41,532 bases of DNA, from assembly GCA_028694795.1 (NCBI GenBank), contig JAQVKF010000008.1:1-41532 (forward strand). The letters are read 5' to 3'. A model generated the notes under the pieces. It did no database searches and was not told the DNA's origin. It worked only from the letters and a program-made list of their open reading frames with translations. How positions within the stretch are numbered: the first letter of the stretch is position 1; each line of letters opens with the position of its first letter. A program made the position numbers and the translations under genes. Below, piece after piece: positions 8,192 to 16,222 of the stretch. Source of the DNA: Thermoguttaceae bacterium (GTDB taxonomy: Bacteria > Planctomycetota > Planctomycetia > Pirellulales > Thermoguttaceae).

Positions 8192-9223
8192 TCAATATGG
8201 AAGTGCCGTCTCACCGCCACCCATCGTGCCCGACGCGCCCCATACCCCGTACTTGCTTCCCCCCTTTGCCACCGTCGCGTTCGCACTGTCATCGCCCGCG
8301 TCAATGGTATTCGAAACAAATCGAGTACTTCCGTCGAACATGGAGACATTGACGCCACCAAAATGATAACTCGACGCGTTGATGAGAGGCCGGGTCGTTT
8401 CGTCACCCTGTGTGCAAGAAGCGGTATTCGGAGGCAAAATCGTCAAAAATCGCGTCCTGGTCATCCGAGCGTCGTACCATTTTGCGCTCAGCCACTCATG
8501 GTTCGCATGCGCAAGTGATTCGGGCATTTCAGATAAATTTTGGGCGCAATCGGCGGGAATAGCCTTGGATTCCGTTGCATTCCAGTCCGTGAAGACGCTC
8601 GCGTTTTGCCTTGGTTGCGCCATGGCCCTGCCCGTCGCAATCCGTGATTCCGCAAACGCTACGGTATTACTCGTCCCGTCAGTGACTTGAGCTATGCTTC
8701 CGTAAAACGGCTTGGACGCATCTGGAGTCGCGGCAAAAGAGTTCCTTGGTTTCCACTTCGGATCATTCCGGTCCGCATCGGAAAAAACTTCCACGCGATC
8801 GCCCGAACAGGCGTGATAGCTGATCGCCGTGGGTACCGCCTGAGCGGTTGCGTCACTCGGACATGTTAAGCGAAATGTACTGGATGACATCTCCGCGGGA
8901 TCCAGTTTGTCGATGGTGTCCAATTTGGACATTTTCGCCGTAATTTGCTCATAAGCCGCCTTCTGTTCTATGTACGGAAACAGTGGCAGAAACGCACTCT
9001 GACCCTGGACACCTACCCCCGCGGGAAATCGGTTGTTGGTATCATGGTAATTATGGCTCGCGAGAATCCATTGACGCAGCTGGTTCGCACACTGTGAACG
9101 TCGCGCGGCCTCACGTGCCGCTTGCACCGCCGGTAATAACAGAGCGATTAAAATCGCGATGAGCGCAATGGACATGGCCATATCGGCTCCGGAAAAACCT
9201 CGTCGTTTCCAAATACTTCTCAT
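8192..9223 (-). CDS. DUF1559-family prepilin-like protein, atypical N-terminus
   Basis: DUF1559 proteins are a large planctomycete family with a pilin-type N-terminal helix and a globular outer domain; their role is poorly known. Here the helix [16 protein letters not shown] and the hallmark [11 protein letters not shown] are intact, followed by [12 protein letters not shown] and the C-terminal signature [12 protein letters not shown]. The usual GFTLVELLV processing motif is replaced by [11 protein letters not shown], leaving Asp where Glu+5 normally sits. The track start at 9265 is extended; ATG at 9223 ([10 protein letters not shown]) has an excellent AAGGAG seven bases upstream and gives 343 residues. 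It stands alone, downstream of an orphan response regulator on the same strand, 279 bp away. No terminator is obvious after it. Confidence 0.88.
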   Translation of the reverse strand: MRSIWKRRGFSGADMAMSIALIAILIALLLPAVQAAREAARRSQCANQLRQWILASHNYHDTNNRFPAGVGVQGQSAFLPLFPYIEQKAAYEQITAKMSKLDTIDKLDPAEMSSSTFRLTCPSDATAQAVPTAISYHACSGDRVEVFSDADRNDPKWKPRNSFAATPDASKPFYGSIAQVTDGTSNTVAFAESRIATGRAMAQPRQNASVFTDWNATESKAIPADCAQNLSEMPESLAHANHEWLSAKWYDARMTRTRFLTILPPNTASCTQGDETTRPLINASSYHFGGVNVSMFDGSTRFVSNTIDAGDDSANATVAKGGSKYGVWGASGTMGGGETALPY

Positions 9224-9502
9224 GAGACATCTCCTTGAAAAAGTGTCTAACATATAGGAATCCATTTCGGTACCACGCCGGCTTCCAATATCCCTCGGAA
9301 GTTATCTATCTCATTTCGTTTGAAAATGTGACACATTCGAACTTGACCACAAGCGATTTTGTCGAAAAAATCTCGCATAAAAACGCAAAATCAAATGAAA
9401 TAGGCATTATTTTCTATGAAATTCCGCTTTCATTCCATCCTAACGGAAGGATCCGTTCCATAAAAGTCGCACTCGCGATTTCTCTGCTAGGATTTTTGGT
9501 TT

Positions 9503-10255
9503 TTATTCCTGAATGCTAAAACGGTATCCCGCGTCGCGCAGCGTCACGAGATATTTCGGTTCAGACGGGTTTTCTTCGATAATTTTGCGTAATCGCCGCA
9601 TAAATTGATCCGGGGCACGTGTGTTTAAATGTCCGGGTACTCCCCAGACACGTTCGAGCAGTTCACGCCGTGAGACGATCGTGTCCTCATGTTCGAGAAA
9701 GTAACGCAAGAGCTTCATTTCAAGCGGCGTCACACGTGTCACTACCGCATCACGCCGCACTTCTAGGTGTTCAAAATCAACCTGCACATTTCCAAAAGTG
9801 TAAATTGCCGGAATCGGTTTCAACTTCACCGCGGTGGTGTTGAAGGTCAATTCCGTTGGCCTTGTGTTATCGATTCGCCGCTGATACATTGCCAATAATG
9901 ACTTGACTCGAATCAAAAATTCATCCAGATCGAACGGTTTTTGGAGATACTGATCCGCTCCGACCTCGAAGCCACGTGTTCGATCTTCCGCGAGCGTCCT
10001 TGCACTGAGAATCATGATTGGCATAATCTGTTCCTGAGCGCGTAGGGCTTCACAAACGGCGTATCCGCTCATCCCTGGCAACATGAGATCAAGCACGACG
10101 AGATCGACTGGTTCGTGTTCAAGAAACTCGAGTGCCGCCACACCCTCGCCAAATGCGCTCACACGATACCCTTCCGCTTCCAGATTATATCGAAGCAGTT
10201 CCGCGATATTTTTTTCATCTTCGACAATCAGAATATGTTTCATCACATGGTCCAT
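9503..10255 (-). CDS. OmpR/PhoB-family response regulator
   Basis: The 250-residue protein has a receiver domain at about 5-120 with the acidic pocket VEDE at 11-14, the phospho-acceptor Asp56 in VVLDLMLPG, and the conserved lysine in LQKPFD. A linker of about 40 residues follows, then a winged-helix DNA-binding domain (about 155-250) with TPLEMKLLRYFLEH and ELLERVWG, ending VTLRDAGYRFSIQE. It should be a transcription factor controlled by a histidine kinase, but no kinase gene is adjacent, so it is an orphan here. A second ATG at 10243 (MKHILIVEDE) is an equally plausible start; it lacks a Shine-Dalgarno. The gene is divergent from the ketosynthase-like gene. Confidence 0.93.
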   Translation of the reverse strand: MDHVMKHILIVEDEKNIAELLRYNLEAEGYRVSAFGEGVAALEFLEHEPVDLVVLDLMLPGMSGYAVCEALRAQEQIMPIMILSARTLAEDRTRGFEVGADQYLQKPFDLDEFLIRVKSLLAMYQRRIDNTRPTELTFNTTAVKLKPIPAIYTFGNVQVDFEHLEVRRDAVVTRVTPLEMKLLRYFLEHEDTIVSRRELLERVWGVPGHLNTRAPDQFMRRLRKIIEENPSEPKYLVTLRDAGYRFSIQE

Positions 10256-10719
10256 AGGATCAAATTCTCAATATTTCCAATGATAATGGCCGGAATCGCA
10301 ACCAATCAGACGCAAGACCATCATAATTATTTTGCACACCATACCTTTCCCGGAAGTGGAGGTCGTCTCGCTATCCCAATTCGTCGCATGGAACGAGTAT
10401 CCCCACCACATGCAATGTCATACGTATTCTGAAAAGTCCGAAAAATGCCGCGACGTGGACCGCCATTTCATAGTATAACCCACCGTGACGGAAAAGAAAA
10501 CTTATTCCCCAACAGTTTGTCGATTCCGTGTAAAAATGTCCGCTATATTTAGCGAATGGAAGCGATTTTCTACATCAGAACGATGCGAGGAATAACCGAT
10601 ACTCTCTAGTGGCAAGCGTCCAAAGCTTCTCGACAATTTTGAAAAAAAAGATATAACAGAGGTTAGGAGCTTCGGTGCGTGTTTGGGATTGGATCAAATG
10701 TAGCGTATGGGAAAGTTGT
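10256..10719. other. Divergent intergenic region with a small palindrome
   Basis: The 464 bases between the response regulator (minus) and the ketosynthase-like gene (plus) must hold promoters for both. I see no convincing gene. A perfect inverted repeat CGCTA-TATT-TAGCG lies at 10541-10554, about 165 bases upstream of the ketosynthase-like start, and could be an operator or small hairpin. No strong -35/-10 pair was found. Confidence 0.4.
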
Positions 10720-12030
10720 ATGAGTTCATCGCAAGAAATCGTCATCACAGGCATAGGGATAGTTAGCCCCATTGGTTCAGATACCGAGACTTTTTACCAG
10801 TCGCTCCTGAATTTGCGTAGTGGAGTTCATGAATCGACGTTTCCCGGTTTATCGCAGGAGATTTCGTGGTTAATCGGAGGTCGAATTGTCGATTTTCGCC
10901 CGGAGAAGGTGGTTAAACCGCGTAAGAATCTTAAAGTGATGAGTCGTGACATCCAGCTGAGTGTGGTGGCGTCGATTCCAGCGATGCAGAGCGCGGGGTT
11001 AGCGACCAGTGATAGTCCAGGCCGTCCCGCCCCAGAACGGATTGGAGTTGTCTGTGGAGCCGATCTGATGGCGGTCAATCTGCAAGAACTTGCGCCTGCG
11101 TTTTACAAATGTATTGAAACTTGTGAAAACGATGACCTGCAGAATATTGATCTCGGTTGGTTTAATATTATGGAGGAATGGGGTTGTAAGGCGTTTCCCG
11201 AAATTTTTCCACTTTGGATGCTCAAATATCTTCCGAATATGCACGCTTGTCACATTGCCATCGCTCAGGACGCACGTGGTCCGAATAACTCGCTGACTTT
11301 GGGCGAATGTTCCTTTGCGGCGGTTTTGGACGAAGCTTCCTCGGTCATTCGACGGAATGCGGCCGATTTAATGATCGCTGGTTCCGTGGGCGATTATCTT
11401 CATCCGAACTGTATTTTACCACGTTATTCATTTCCATTATCCTCACGTCGTCCAGTGGAAACTGCGTGTCGTCCGTTCGATCGCGAGCGAGCGGGGGCGG
11501 TGCTGGGCGAAGGAGCCGGGATGTTCGTTTTAGAACGGCGTGATCGTGCGGAAACACGTGCAGCGAAAATTTTGGGGACGCTTGTCGGCGTTTCCAATGG
11601 GTTTGAATCGCGAGTCGATGGTCTGATAACGGGTCACGGTTTTCACGCGGTGATCCGTTCGCTTTTGGCGAAAACAGGGGTACGACCAGACGAAATTGCC
11701 CATGTTAACGCCAGTGCGATGGGGCTGCTGGAGGACGATCGCGCCGAAGCGAGGGCGATTCGAGAAACGTTGGGAGATGTTTGGGTAACGGCCCCGAAGA
11801 GTTTCTTTGGCGATCTCGGTGCGGGTGCCGGTTCGGTGGAATTGGCTGTGAGTCTGCTCGCATTACAGCGACGTGAGGTGCCGCCGACCTTAAATTATGA
11901 CACACCTGATCCGGAATGTCCCGTGCGAGTGGTGGGCAGTACGGCGATTCCGGAAGATCGGCCTTACGCCATTTCGCTCAATCATACCCATGCCGGCAAC
12001 GTCACCGCCATACTCATTCGTCGTGATTGA
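10720..12030 (+). CDS. Beta-ketoacyl-synthase fold protein lacking all catalytic residues
   Basis: The 436-residue protein aligns along its length with FabF. It has VITGIGIVSPIGSD at 8-21, RPFDRERAGAVLGEGAGMFVLE, VPPTLNYDTPD and the N-H-T-H-A-G tail in place of NSFGFGG. Aligned without gaps to my recall of E. coli FabF, the nucleophilic Cys is Glu196 (TLGECSFA; the Cys is one position late), the first active-site His is Ser332 (VNASAMG against VNAHGTS), and the second His is Asp365 (KSFFGDLGAGAG against KSMTGHLLGAAG). The lysine before it is kept. It therefore probably does not condense acyl chains and may act as a chain-length-factor-like partner or a binding protein. The track start is GTG at 10675; ATG at 10720 (MSSSQEIVITG) matches the family. 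No acyl carrier protein gene is nearby. Confidence 0.88.
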   Translation: MSSSQEIVITGIGIVSPIGSDTETFYQSLLNLRSGVHESTFPGLSQEISWLIGGRIVDFRPEKVVKPRKNLKVMSRDIQLSVVASIPAMQSAGLATSDSPGRPAPERIGVVCGADLMAVNLQELAPAFYKCIETCENDDLQNIDLGWFNIMEEWGCKAFPEIFPLWMLKYLPNMHACHIAIAQDARGPNNSLTLGECSFAAVLDEASSVIRRNAADLMIAGSVGDYLHPNCILPRYSFPLSSRRPVETACRPFDRERAGAVLGEGAGMFVLERRDRAETRAAKILGTLVGVSNGFESRVDGLITGHGFHAVIRSLLAKTGVRPDEIAHVNASAMGLLEDDRAEARAIRETLGDVWVTAPKSFFGDLGAGAGSVELAVSLLALQRREVPPTLNYDTPDPECPVRVVGSTAIPEDRPYAISLNHTHAGNVTAILIRRD

Positions 12031-12059
12031 CCGATTGGCTGGGTTCTCACCATATCGCC

Positions 12060-12170
12060 CTTTTTACCTGACACTGGTACTGCCGCGTCGCTGGTTGACC
12101 ATCCAATTCGTGGTCGGGCACTTCCAGATTGGGGCGGTAGCTTTACCTTGTGATTGTGTGAACACGCCCT
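12060..12170 (+). repeat. Dispersed intergenic repeat, copy 2
   Basis: This copy fills most of the gap between the convergent ketosynthase-like gene and the following minus-strand gene. It starts CTTTTTACCTGACACTGGTA and ends GTGTGAACACGCCC, the same two boxes as at 7865-7929, but with a longer middle. The last bases overlap the TAG stop of the downstream minus-strand gene. It may act as a convergent transcription end or be a mobile-element remnant; the sequence does not decide. Confidence 0.55.
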
Positions 12171-12711
12171 AGTTGGCGGTGGCGACCGGGGCCCCCGTGG
12201 CAAATTTGGCCGTTGTCCAGACCCAAAGCGGTGAGCTAAAGACGGTATTGTTGGAGTGCAGTGCTTGGTTCCATGGCACCATATACGCAATAGAGAGTCC
12301 GGAATTGACCTCGGTTACGTAAACGATATCCATGGACGGTCGAACGTTTCCGCCGGTTTTATAAGCGTCAATGGAACCGGTGACCATGGTGAATTTGGGC
12401 GTTTTGGGAATTTCGGCCCCATGGACTTTCGCGGCGGCCAGCATATCGTCCGCGACGTTGGCGACCCAACGGCTCTGTACGGGCAGATTTCTTACACGTG
12501 CGGGGACAATCCCTTCGAGCAATCCGGTCGTGGTGTCGAAAAAGAAAAGTGCCTCGACCGCGCCGTCCATCCGTGCGGTACAGGTGATGACGCTTCCCGT
12601 ACGGTCCGTGGCGACCGCATGTAACGGCGAATCGGTCCAACGAACTAGCCCCATGACCAGTAATAATCCCGCAAGTCCGAGTGTGAGTGAAAGAATTTGA
12701 GTTTTTTTCAT
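12169..12711 (-). CDS. Membrane-anchored protein of unknown function
   Basis: I do not recognise a named domain in this 180-residue protein. It has an N-terminal signal anchor (KKTQILSLTLGLAGLLLVMGLVRW) followed by a soluble domain likely outside the membrane, with VITCTARMDGAVEALFFFD, RPSMDIVYVTEVNSGLSIAYMVPW and a C-terminal Ala-rich end. AAGGG lies eight bases before the ATG. Codon use and the coherent hydrophobic/polar pattern make it a credible gene. It is convergent with the ketosynthase-like gene, so the two need not be functionally linked. Confidence 0.72.
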   Translation of the reverse strand: MKKTQILSLTLGLAGLLLVMGLVRWTDSPLHAVATDRTGSVITCTARMDGAVEALFFFDTTTGLLEGIVPARVRNLPVQSRWVANVADDMLAAAKVHGAEIPKTPKFTMVTGSIDAYKTGGNVRPSMDIVYVTEVNSGLSIAYMVPWNQALHSNNTVFSSPLWVWTTAKFATGAPVATAN

Positions 12712-13168
12712 CGTATGAGCCCTTTTATAGGAGGACGAAAGTTTTTATACAGGTGAACTTTATCTCGTTGAATGGACGGTTTTACCCACGATTCATGGTC
12801 AAAAACGGGGTTGTCAAGATTCGCTCGGACCTGTTAAAGCCGATATTTGCACCAACTAACCCAAGATCAGTATATGAAAAAGCGGCTTTCGATTCCAGAG
12901 GAATTTTGACATTTTCTGTGTGGTGAAATGTTATTTCTTTAGAATTATCGATTGGGGGGCTTTGAAACGATTTCGCTGGCGGTTAGAATGGGGGGAATCT
13001 ATTTCGGTTGTGCGAGAAGATTCGTCTTTGCTCCATGGATCGTCTGCGTTCTGTCGGGCCGCGTGTCGAACTTTTCTCGCCGAAATAGATGGTGGATCGT
13101 CTGGATGAGTAGAGTATCCGTATCGGACACAATGAATACAATGGCTCTCGTAGGACTGGAGTTTTAAG
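12712..13168. other. Intergenic region upstream of tatA-like gene
   Basis: The 457 bases between the divergent unknown gene and the TatA-like gene have no convincing ORF; the 79- and 62-residue track ORFs have no domain or good start. The left end must carry the promoter of the minus-strand gene, and a plus-strand promoter candidate is listed separately at 12906-12934. Confidence 0.4.
12906..12934 (+). promoter_or_regulatory. Candidate sigma70-type promoter for the tat genes
   Basis: TTGACA at 12906-12911, a 17-base spacer, then TGTTAT at 12929-12934. The -35 box is perfect and the spacer ideal; the -10 box is moderate. It would give a 5' leader of about 230 bases before the TatA-like start, which is long. 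Confidence 0.35.
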
Positions 13169-13411
13169 ATGGGGTTTGGAAGTGGTTGGCATTGGATTAT
13201 CGTTCTTGTGATCGTTCTGTTGCTGTTCGGCAACCGTCTGCCCACGATGATGCGTTCGCTCGGTCAAGGCGTCACGGAATTCAAGAAGGGTATCGAGGGC
13301 GGTAAGAAAGAGGGCGAAGACGAAGAAGAGGACGAAGAAGAGGAAGAGGAAGTTGCCCCGAAGAAAAAGAAGAAGAAAAAAGTCGATGTGACGGAAAACG
13401 ATGAAGAGTAA
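13169..13411 (+). CDS. tatA: TatA/E-family twin-arginine translocase subunit
   Basis: TatA subunits form the pore of the twin-arginine export system for folded proteins. The 80-residue protein has the classic order: a short N-terminus, a membrane helix ([15 protein letters not shown]), the FG hinge followed by [13 protein letters not shown], an amphipathic helix ([11 protein letters not shown]) and a charged tail. The tail is unusual: a run of Glu/Asp (about 48-62) followed by a run of seven lysines. No TatC is in the window. The gene starts two bases after an in-phase stop-rich leader; the next Tat-like gene follows after 212 bp and a strong hairpin. Confidence 0.9.
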   Translation: MGFGSGWHWIIVLVIVLLLFGNRLPTMMRSLGQGVTEFKKGIEGGKKEGEDEEEDEEEEEEVAPKKKKKKKVDVTENDEE

Positions 13412-13461
13412 TCTTCGAATGGTTTGAAGGAAATTTAATCATATTGTTGCCGATGTTTTTC

Positions 13462-13499
13462 GAGGTCGCTTCTAGGGGAAACGTTTCTGAAGTGACCTC
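13462..13499 (+). other. Strong hairpin between the two tat-like genes
   Basis: GAGGTCGCTTC (13462-13472) pairs with GAAGTGACCTC (13489-13499), an 11-base-pair stem with one G-U pair. The loop contains a further small palindrome (GAAACGTTTC). No U-run follows, so it looks more like an RNA processing or stability structure, which could set different levels of the two subunits, than a terminator. Confidence 0.5.
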
Positions 13500-13623
13500 T
13501 TGGAGAGGCTCGGTGTTTGATTTTCCGATGGTTCGGTGGAGATTGCCGGTATTTTCGGCATTTTCCGCGGAATGTGTATGTTGCGAATATTTTTCGAAGA
13601 AAAGTCGAATCGAGGAAACCACT

Positions 13624-14184
13624 ATGCCACTTGCGCTTTTTGAATGGCTAAGCAATACCGAAGTGATTATTATCGGGATCATCGGGATTATGCTGTTCGG
13701 CAAAGATCTTCCGGAGATGATGCGCAAATTTGGCAAGAAAGTGACCGACATTAAACGTAATGTGGACGCGTTGCAAGGGGATCTGAAGTCGGCAGCGGGT
13801 TCGTTTCAGAACGAAGTCGGCGGCTCAATGCGTTCGGTCACCGATTCGATGCGTTCGCTCGACAACACGATTAAACAGGCGAGTGATTCCATGCAGGAGT
13901 CCGTGGATGGTACCACTCCCAAAAAAAAGAGATCCTCTTTCGCTAACGATTCCAATCGCGACGAACCCGTGACGAAAAAATTTGCTCCTCCAGAAGAAGA
14001 CGCTCTTGATGTCGTTGCGGATGCCGCAGAAGCTGCGAACGGAGGTGATAGCGAACCTCGTTCGGGTGGAGAGCATGGTGGAAATAGGGAGATTGAGAAT
14101 CTGGCGAATTTGGGAGATTCTGCGAAATGGACAGACTCTAAAACGACTGGTTCGAACGCTTCGACGGGATCGACTGATTCATGA
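13624..14184 (+). CDS. Second TatA/B-family protein with long C-terminal tail
   Basis: The 186-residue protein begins with a membrane helix (TEVIIIGIIGIMLFG), the hinge KDLPEMMRKFG and an amphipathic helix KKVTDIKRNVDALQGDL, as in TatA/TatB. A long polar tail follows: possible coiled coil (SMRSVTDSMRSLDNTIKQASDSMQE), then a lysine cluster and an acidic, Gly/Ser/Thr-rich end. Its length fits TatB better than TatA, but the FG hinge is TatA-like, so the role is open. The track start at 13444 is over-extended; ATG at 13624 has GAGGA upstream and matches the family. Its stop overlaps the next start (ATGA), so the glycosyltransferase gene is translationally coupled. Confidence 0.85.
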   Translation: MPLALFEWLSNTEVIIIGIIGIMLFGKDLPEMMRKFGKKVTDIKRNVDALQGDLKSAAGSFQNEVGGSMRSVTDSMRSLDNTIKQASDSMQESVDGTTPKKKRSSFANDSNRDEPVTKKFAPPEEDALDVVADAAEAANGGDSEPRSGGEHGGNREIENLANLGDSAKWTDSKTTGSNASTGSTDS

Positions 14185-16028
14185 GGCGAGCGTTTTCGAT
14201 TGTTCTCGTGGGTTTCGTGATCTTCCGAATAGCGATACTATGGGTGGGAGCGGTGCAAGGTTTTGCATTTTCGGACGATCCGGACGCTTACCGCGCGCTA
14301 GCGGAGAATTTTCTCAATACTGGAACGTTTGGGAATGGCGAAATTCCAACGGCGTATCGTCCGCCGCTCTACCCGATGCTGCTCGTTCCCGCGGTTCAAT
14401 TAGGGCGTTTGTGTCAATCGGAGATGGTCTTTCGCCTATCAGTAGCAATGCTCCACTCGTTCCTCATACTGCTGACACTTGTGGCGACGTGGCGACTCGC
14501 GTGGCGGCTGTTTGCTCAACCGCAAAATGCGGATGATGGCGAAAATGTAAAAAATACGCTGCGAACAAAAGATTCACACAACACAAAAAATGTGTCGAGT
14601 ATCGCCGATGATGCGGTTGCTGTGCGTCCGCAGGCGGTTCGTTCGGGGTGGTGTGGTTGGTTGGCGGTGGCTGGCGTGGCGTTTGATCCGGTTCTCGTTC
14701 AGCAATCGACCCAGTTGATGACGGAAACAACGGCGGTTTTCTTTGCGGCGATTCTGTTGTTGCTCGGTAATCCGGTGATTGAATCGACGGACTCGAACGG
14801 TTGGATTCGCATTTCATGGTGGCGAGTTCCGCTGACGGGGCTGCTTTTCGGATTGGCCACGCTCTGTCGTCCCGCATTCCTGCCATTTTGCGGTGTGATG
14901 ACGCTGCTCTATCTGATTCCTATTTTGTGTAATCCTTTACTGCGCAAGACGTTATGCGAATGGAATCCACTATATCGTACCGCACGATCATATTCCCATA
15001 CGCACCAGGCTAGAAAAAAAACGCAAGCGACGCAAGATGCAATTTCTGCGATGAATTTATTGCGGACGATCTTGGCGTGGGGTGTTTTTGTTCTATGTGG
15101 ATTGTTAGTTTTGCTGGTGTGGGGAGGTCGTAATCGAATTTGTTTTGGGCATTCGATTTGGACGACGACGCACGGTGGTTATACGTTGTTGTTGGGGAAT
15201 AATCCCGATTTTTACGAGTGGTTGCGTCATGGCGACACGACGCAACCGTGGAATGCGGAGCGGCTTCAGCGGGAGATTGCCCGACGTAATCCGTACACAG
15301 CGGGAATTCCGCTTGGCATGCCCGATCCGTCCGGTCGGATTCGGACGCCGGAAAATCTGGCCATTCCTCAGCGGACAGCGATACAAAGATCCAAACCAGT
15401 GCCGGAACATATAACGACGGAAACTTCTGAATCGATACCCGTGGCTAAGTCCGATTCCTTTTCCACCTCGGCCCCTGATCGAGCTGCGGAGGAGACGACG
15501 TATCTCACGCATATGCCGAAAATTCGGGTTGAACAGGTGACAGGCGAGTTGGCGTTAGATGTTCAGTTGACGCGTTGGGCAAAACGGACAATTCGTGAGG
15601 ATCCACAAGGTTTTGGTCTGGCGATTGTGTGGCGATTGTCGCGTTTTTTGGGTATCAAATCGTTGGGGCCGCCAGTGGACTCGCCGCTACGTGCCGTATT
15701 AGGATGGGGAATCGCGGTTTACTATACGCTGGAGTGGGGGCTGATTGGGCTGGCAATCCTCGGTGTGTTTTATGATTGGTGGTGTCGTAAGGGGCGGCGT
15801 TCCGTGTGTGGTGTCAAAACGTTTGGAAGCGATTCTGAATCGGCGTTTGCGTGTTGGCTATCGGGTTGGATATTGATCGGCGTGACGGTATCGGTACACA
15901 CATTGTATTGGACTGATATGCGTATGCGAGCGGTTTTGGTGCCCATTCTCGTATTGCTGGCCGTGCGTGGCGTTTTATGCTCGTCGCGTTTTCGACCGAA
16001 GTGTCTCCAGTCTCAGGTCAGCTCATGA
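14181..16028 (+). CDS. GT-C-type membrane glycosyltransferase (ArnT/PMT-like)
   Basis: The 615-residue protein is a polytopic membrane protein with the hallmarks of lipid-linked-sugar transferases of the dolichyl-phosphate mannosyltransferase superfamily. The first periplasmic loop after helix 1 carries the acidic motif FAFSDDPDAYRALAENF and then TAYRPPLYPMLLVPA. About eight to ten hydrophobic segments follow. Two polar, low-complexity insertions (about 113-150 and about 395-445) separate the helices. It probably moves a sugar from a polyprenyl-phosphate carrier to an external acceptor. The start overlaps the preceding Tat-like stop by ATGA. Why it is coupled to a Tat gene is unclear; linkage may be only transcriptional. 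Confidence 0.8.
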   Translation: MRRAFSIVLVGFVIFRIAILWVGAVQGFAFSDDPDAYRALAENFLNTGTFGNGEIPTAYRPPLYPMLLVPAVQLGRLCQSEMVFRLSVAMLHSFLILLTLVATWRLAWRLFAQPQNADDGENVKNTLRTKDSHNTKNVSSIADDAVAVRPQAVRSGWCGWLAVAGVAFDPVLVQQSTQLMTETTAVFFAAILLLLGNPVIESTDSNGWIRISWWRVPLTGLLFGLATLCRPAFLPFCGVMTLLYLIPILCNPLLRKTLCEWNPLYRTARSYSHTHQARKKTQATQDAISAMNLLRTILAWGVFVLCGLLVLLVWGGRNRICFGHSIWTTTHGGYTLLLGNNPDFYEWLRHGDTTQPWNAERLQREIARRNPYTAGIPLGMPDPSGRIRTPENLAIPQRTAIQRSKPVPEHITTETSESIPVAKSDSFSTSAPDRAAEETTYLTHMPKIRVEQVTGELALDVQLTRWAKRTIREDPQGFGLAIVWRLSRFLGIKSLGPPVDSPLRAVLGWGIAVYYTLEWGLIGLAILGVFYDWWCRKGRRSVCGVKTFGSDSESAFACWLSGWILIGVTVSVHTLYWTDMRMRAVLVPILVLLAVRGVLCSSRFRPKCLQSQVSS

Positions 16029-16063
16029 ATGGGGTGGGTTGGACCACGTGACGCGGTTACCAA

Positions 16064-16092
16064 TTTTGCCTGACATTGGCACTGTCAACGCC
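16064..16092 (+). repeat. Degenerate copy of the intergenic CCTGACACTGGTAC box
   Basis: TTTTGCCTGACATTGGCACTG resembles the TTTTTACCTGACACTGGTACTG boxes at 7865 and 12060, with about four mismatches. It lies just after the glycosyltransferase stop. The rest of the repeat is not recognisable here. Confidence 0.35.
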
Positions 16093-16160
16093 TAATAAAA
16101 AAACTCCTGGCCCATTACACGGACAGTCGGGTTGGAATATTCGGGCGATATGCAACCTAT

Positions 16161-16178
16161 TCGGTCCGTGAGGACCGA
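16161..16178 (+). promoter_or_regulatory. Leader hairpin with GNRA-type loop upstream of mqnE
   Basis: TCGGTCC-GTGA-GGACCGA is a perfect 7-base-pair stem closed by a GTGA tetraloop, 45 bases before the mqnE start. The nonamer ATATGCAAC is also repeated, at about 16149 and at the start codon region near 16221. This may be a stabilising or regulatory element in the leader RNA; no known riboswitch was recognised. Confidence 0.35.
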
Positions 16179-16222
16179 GAACAAAACAAAGATCCAACAT
16201 TCCCGCAGATATAGGCAAAAAT

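Noticed and set aside
9442-9457. AACGGA-AGGA-TCCGTT hairpin downstream of the response regulator
   Set aside because: The stem is six base pairs and has no U-run on the minus strand, so a terminator call is not supported.
12687-12926. 79-residue plus-strand ORF upstream of the TatA-like gene
   Set aside because: No domain or Shine-Dalgarno; it overlaps the start of the divergent gene and ends at the promoter candidate.
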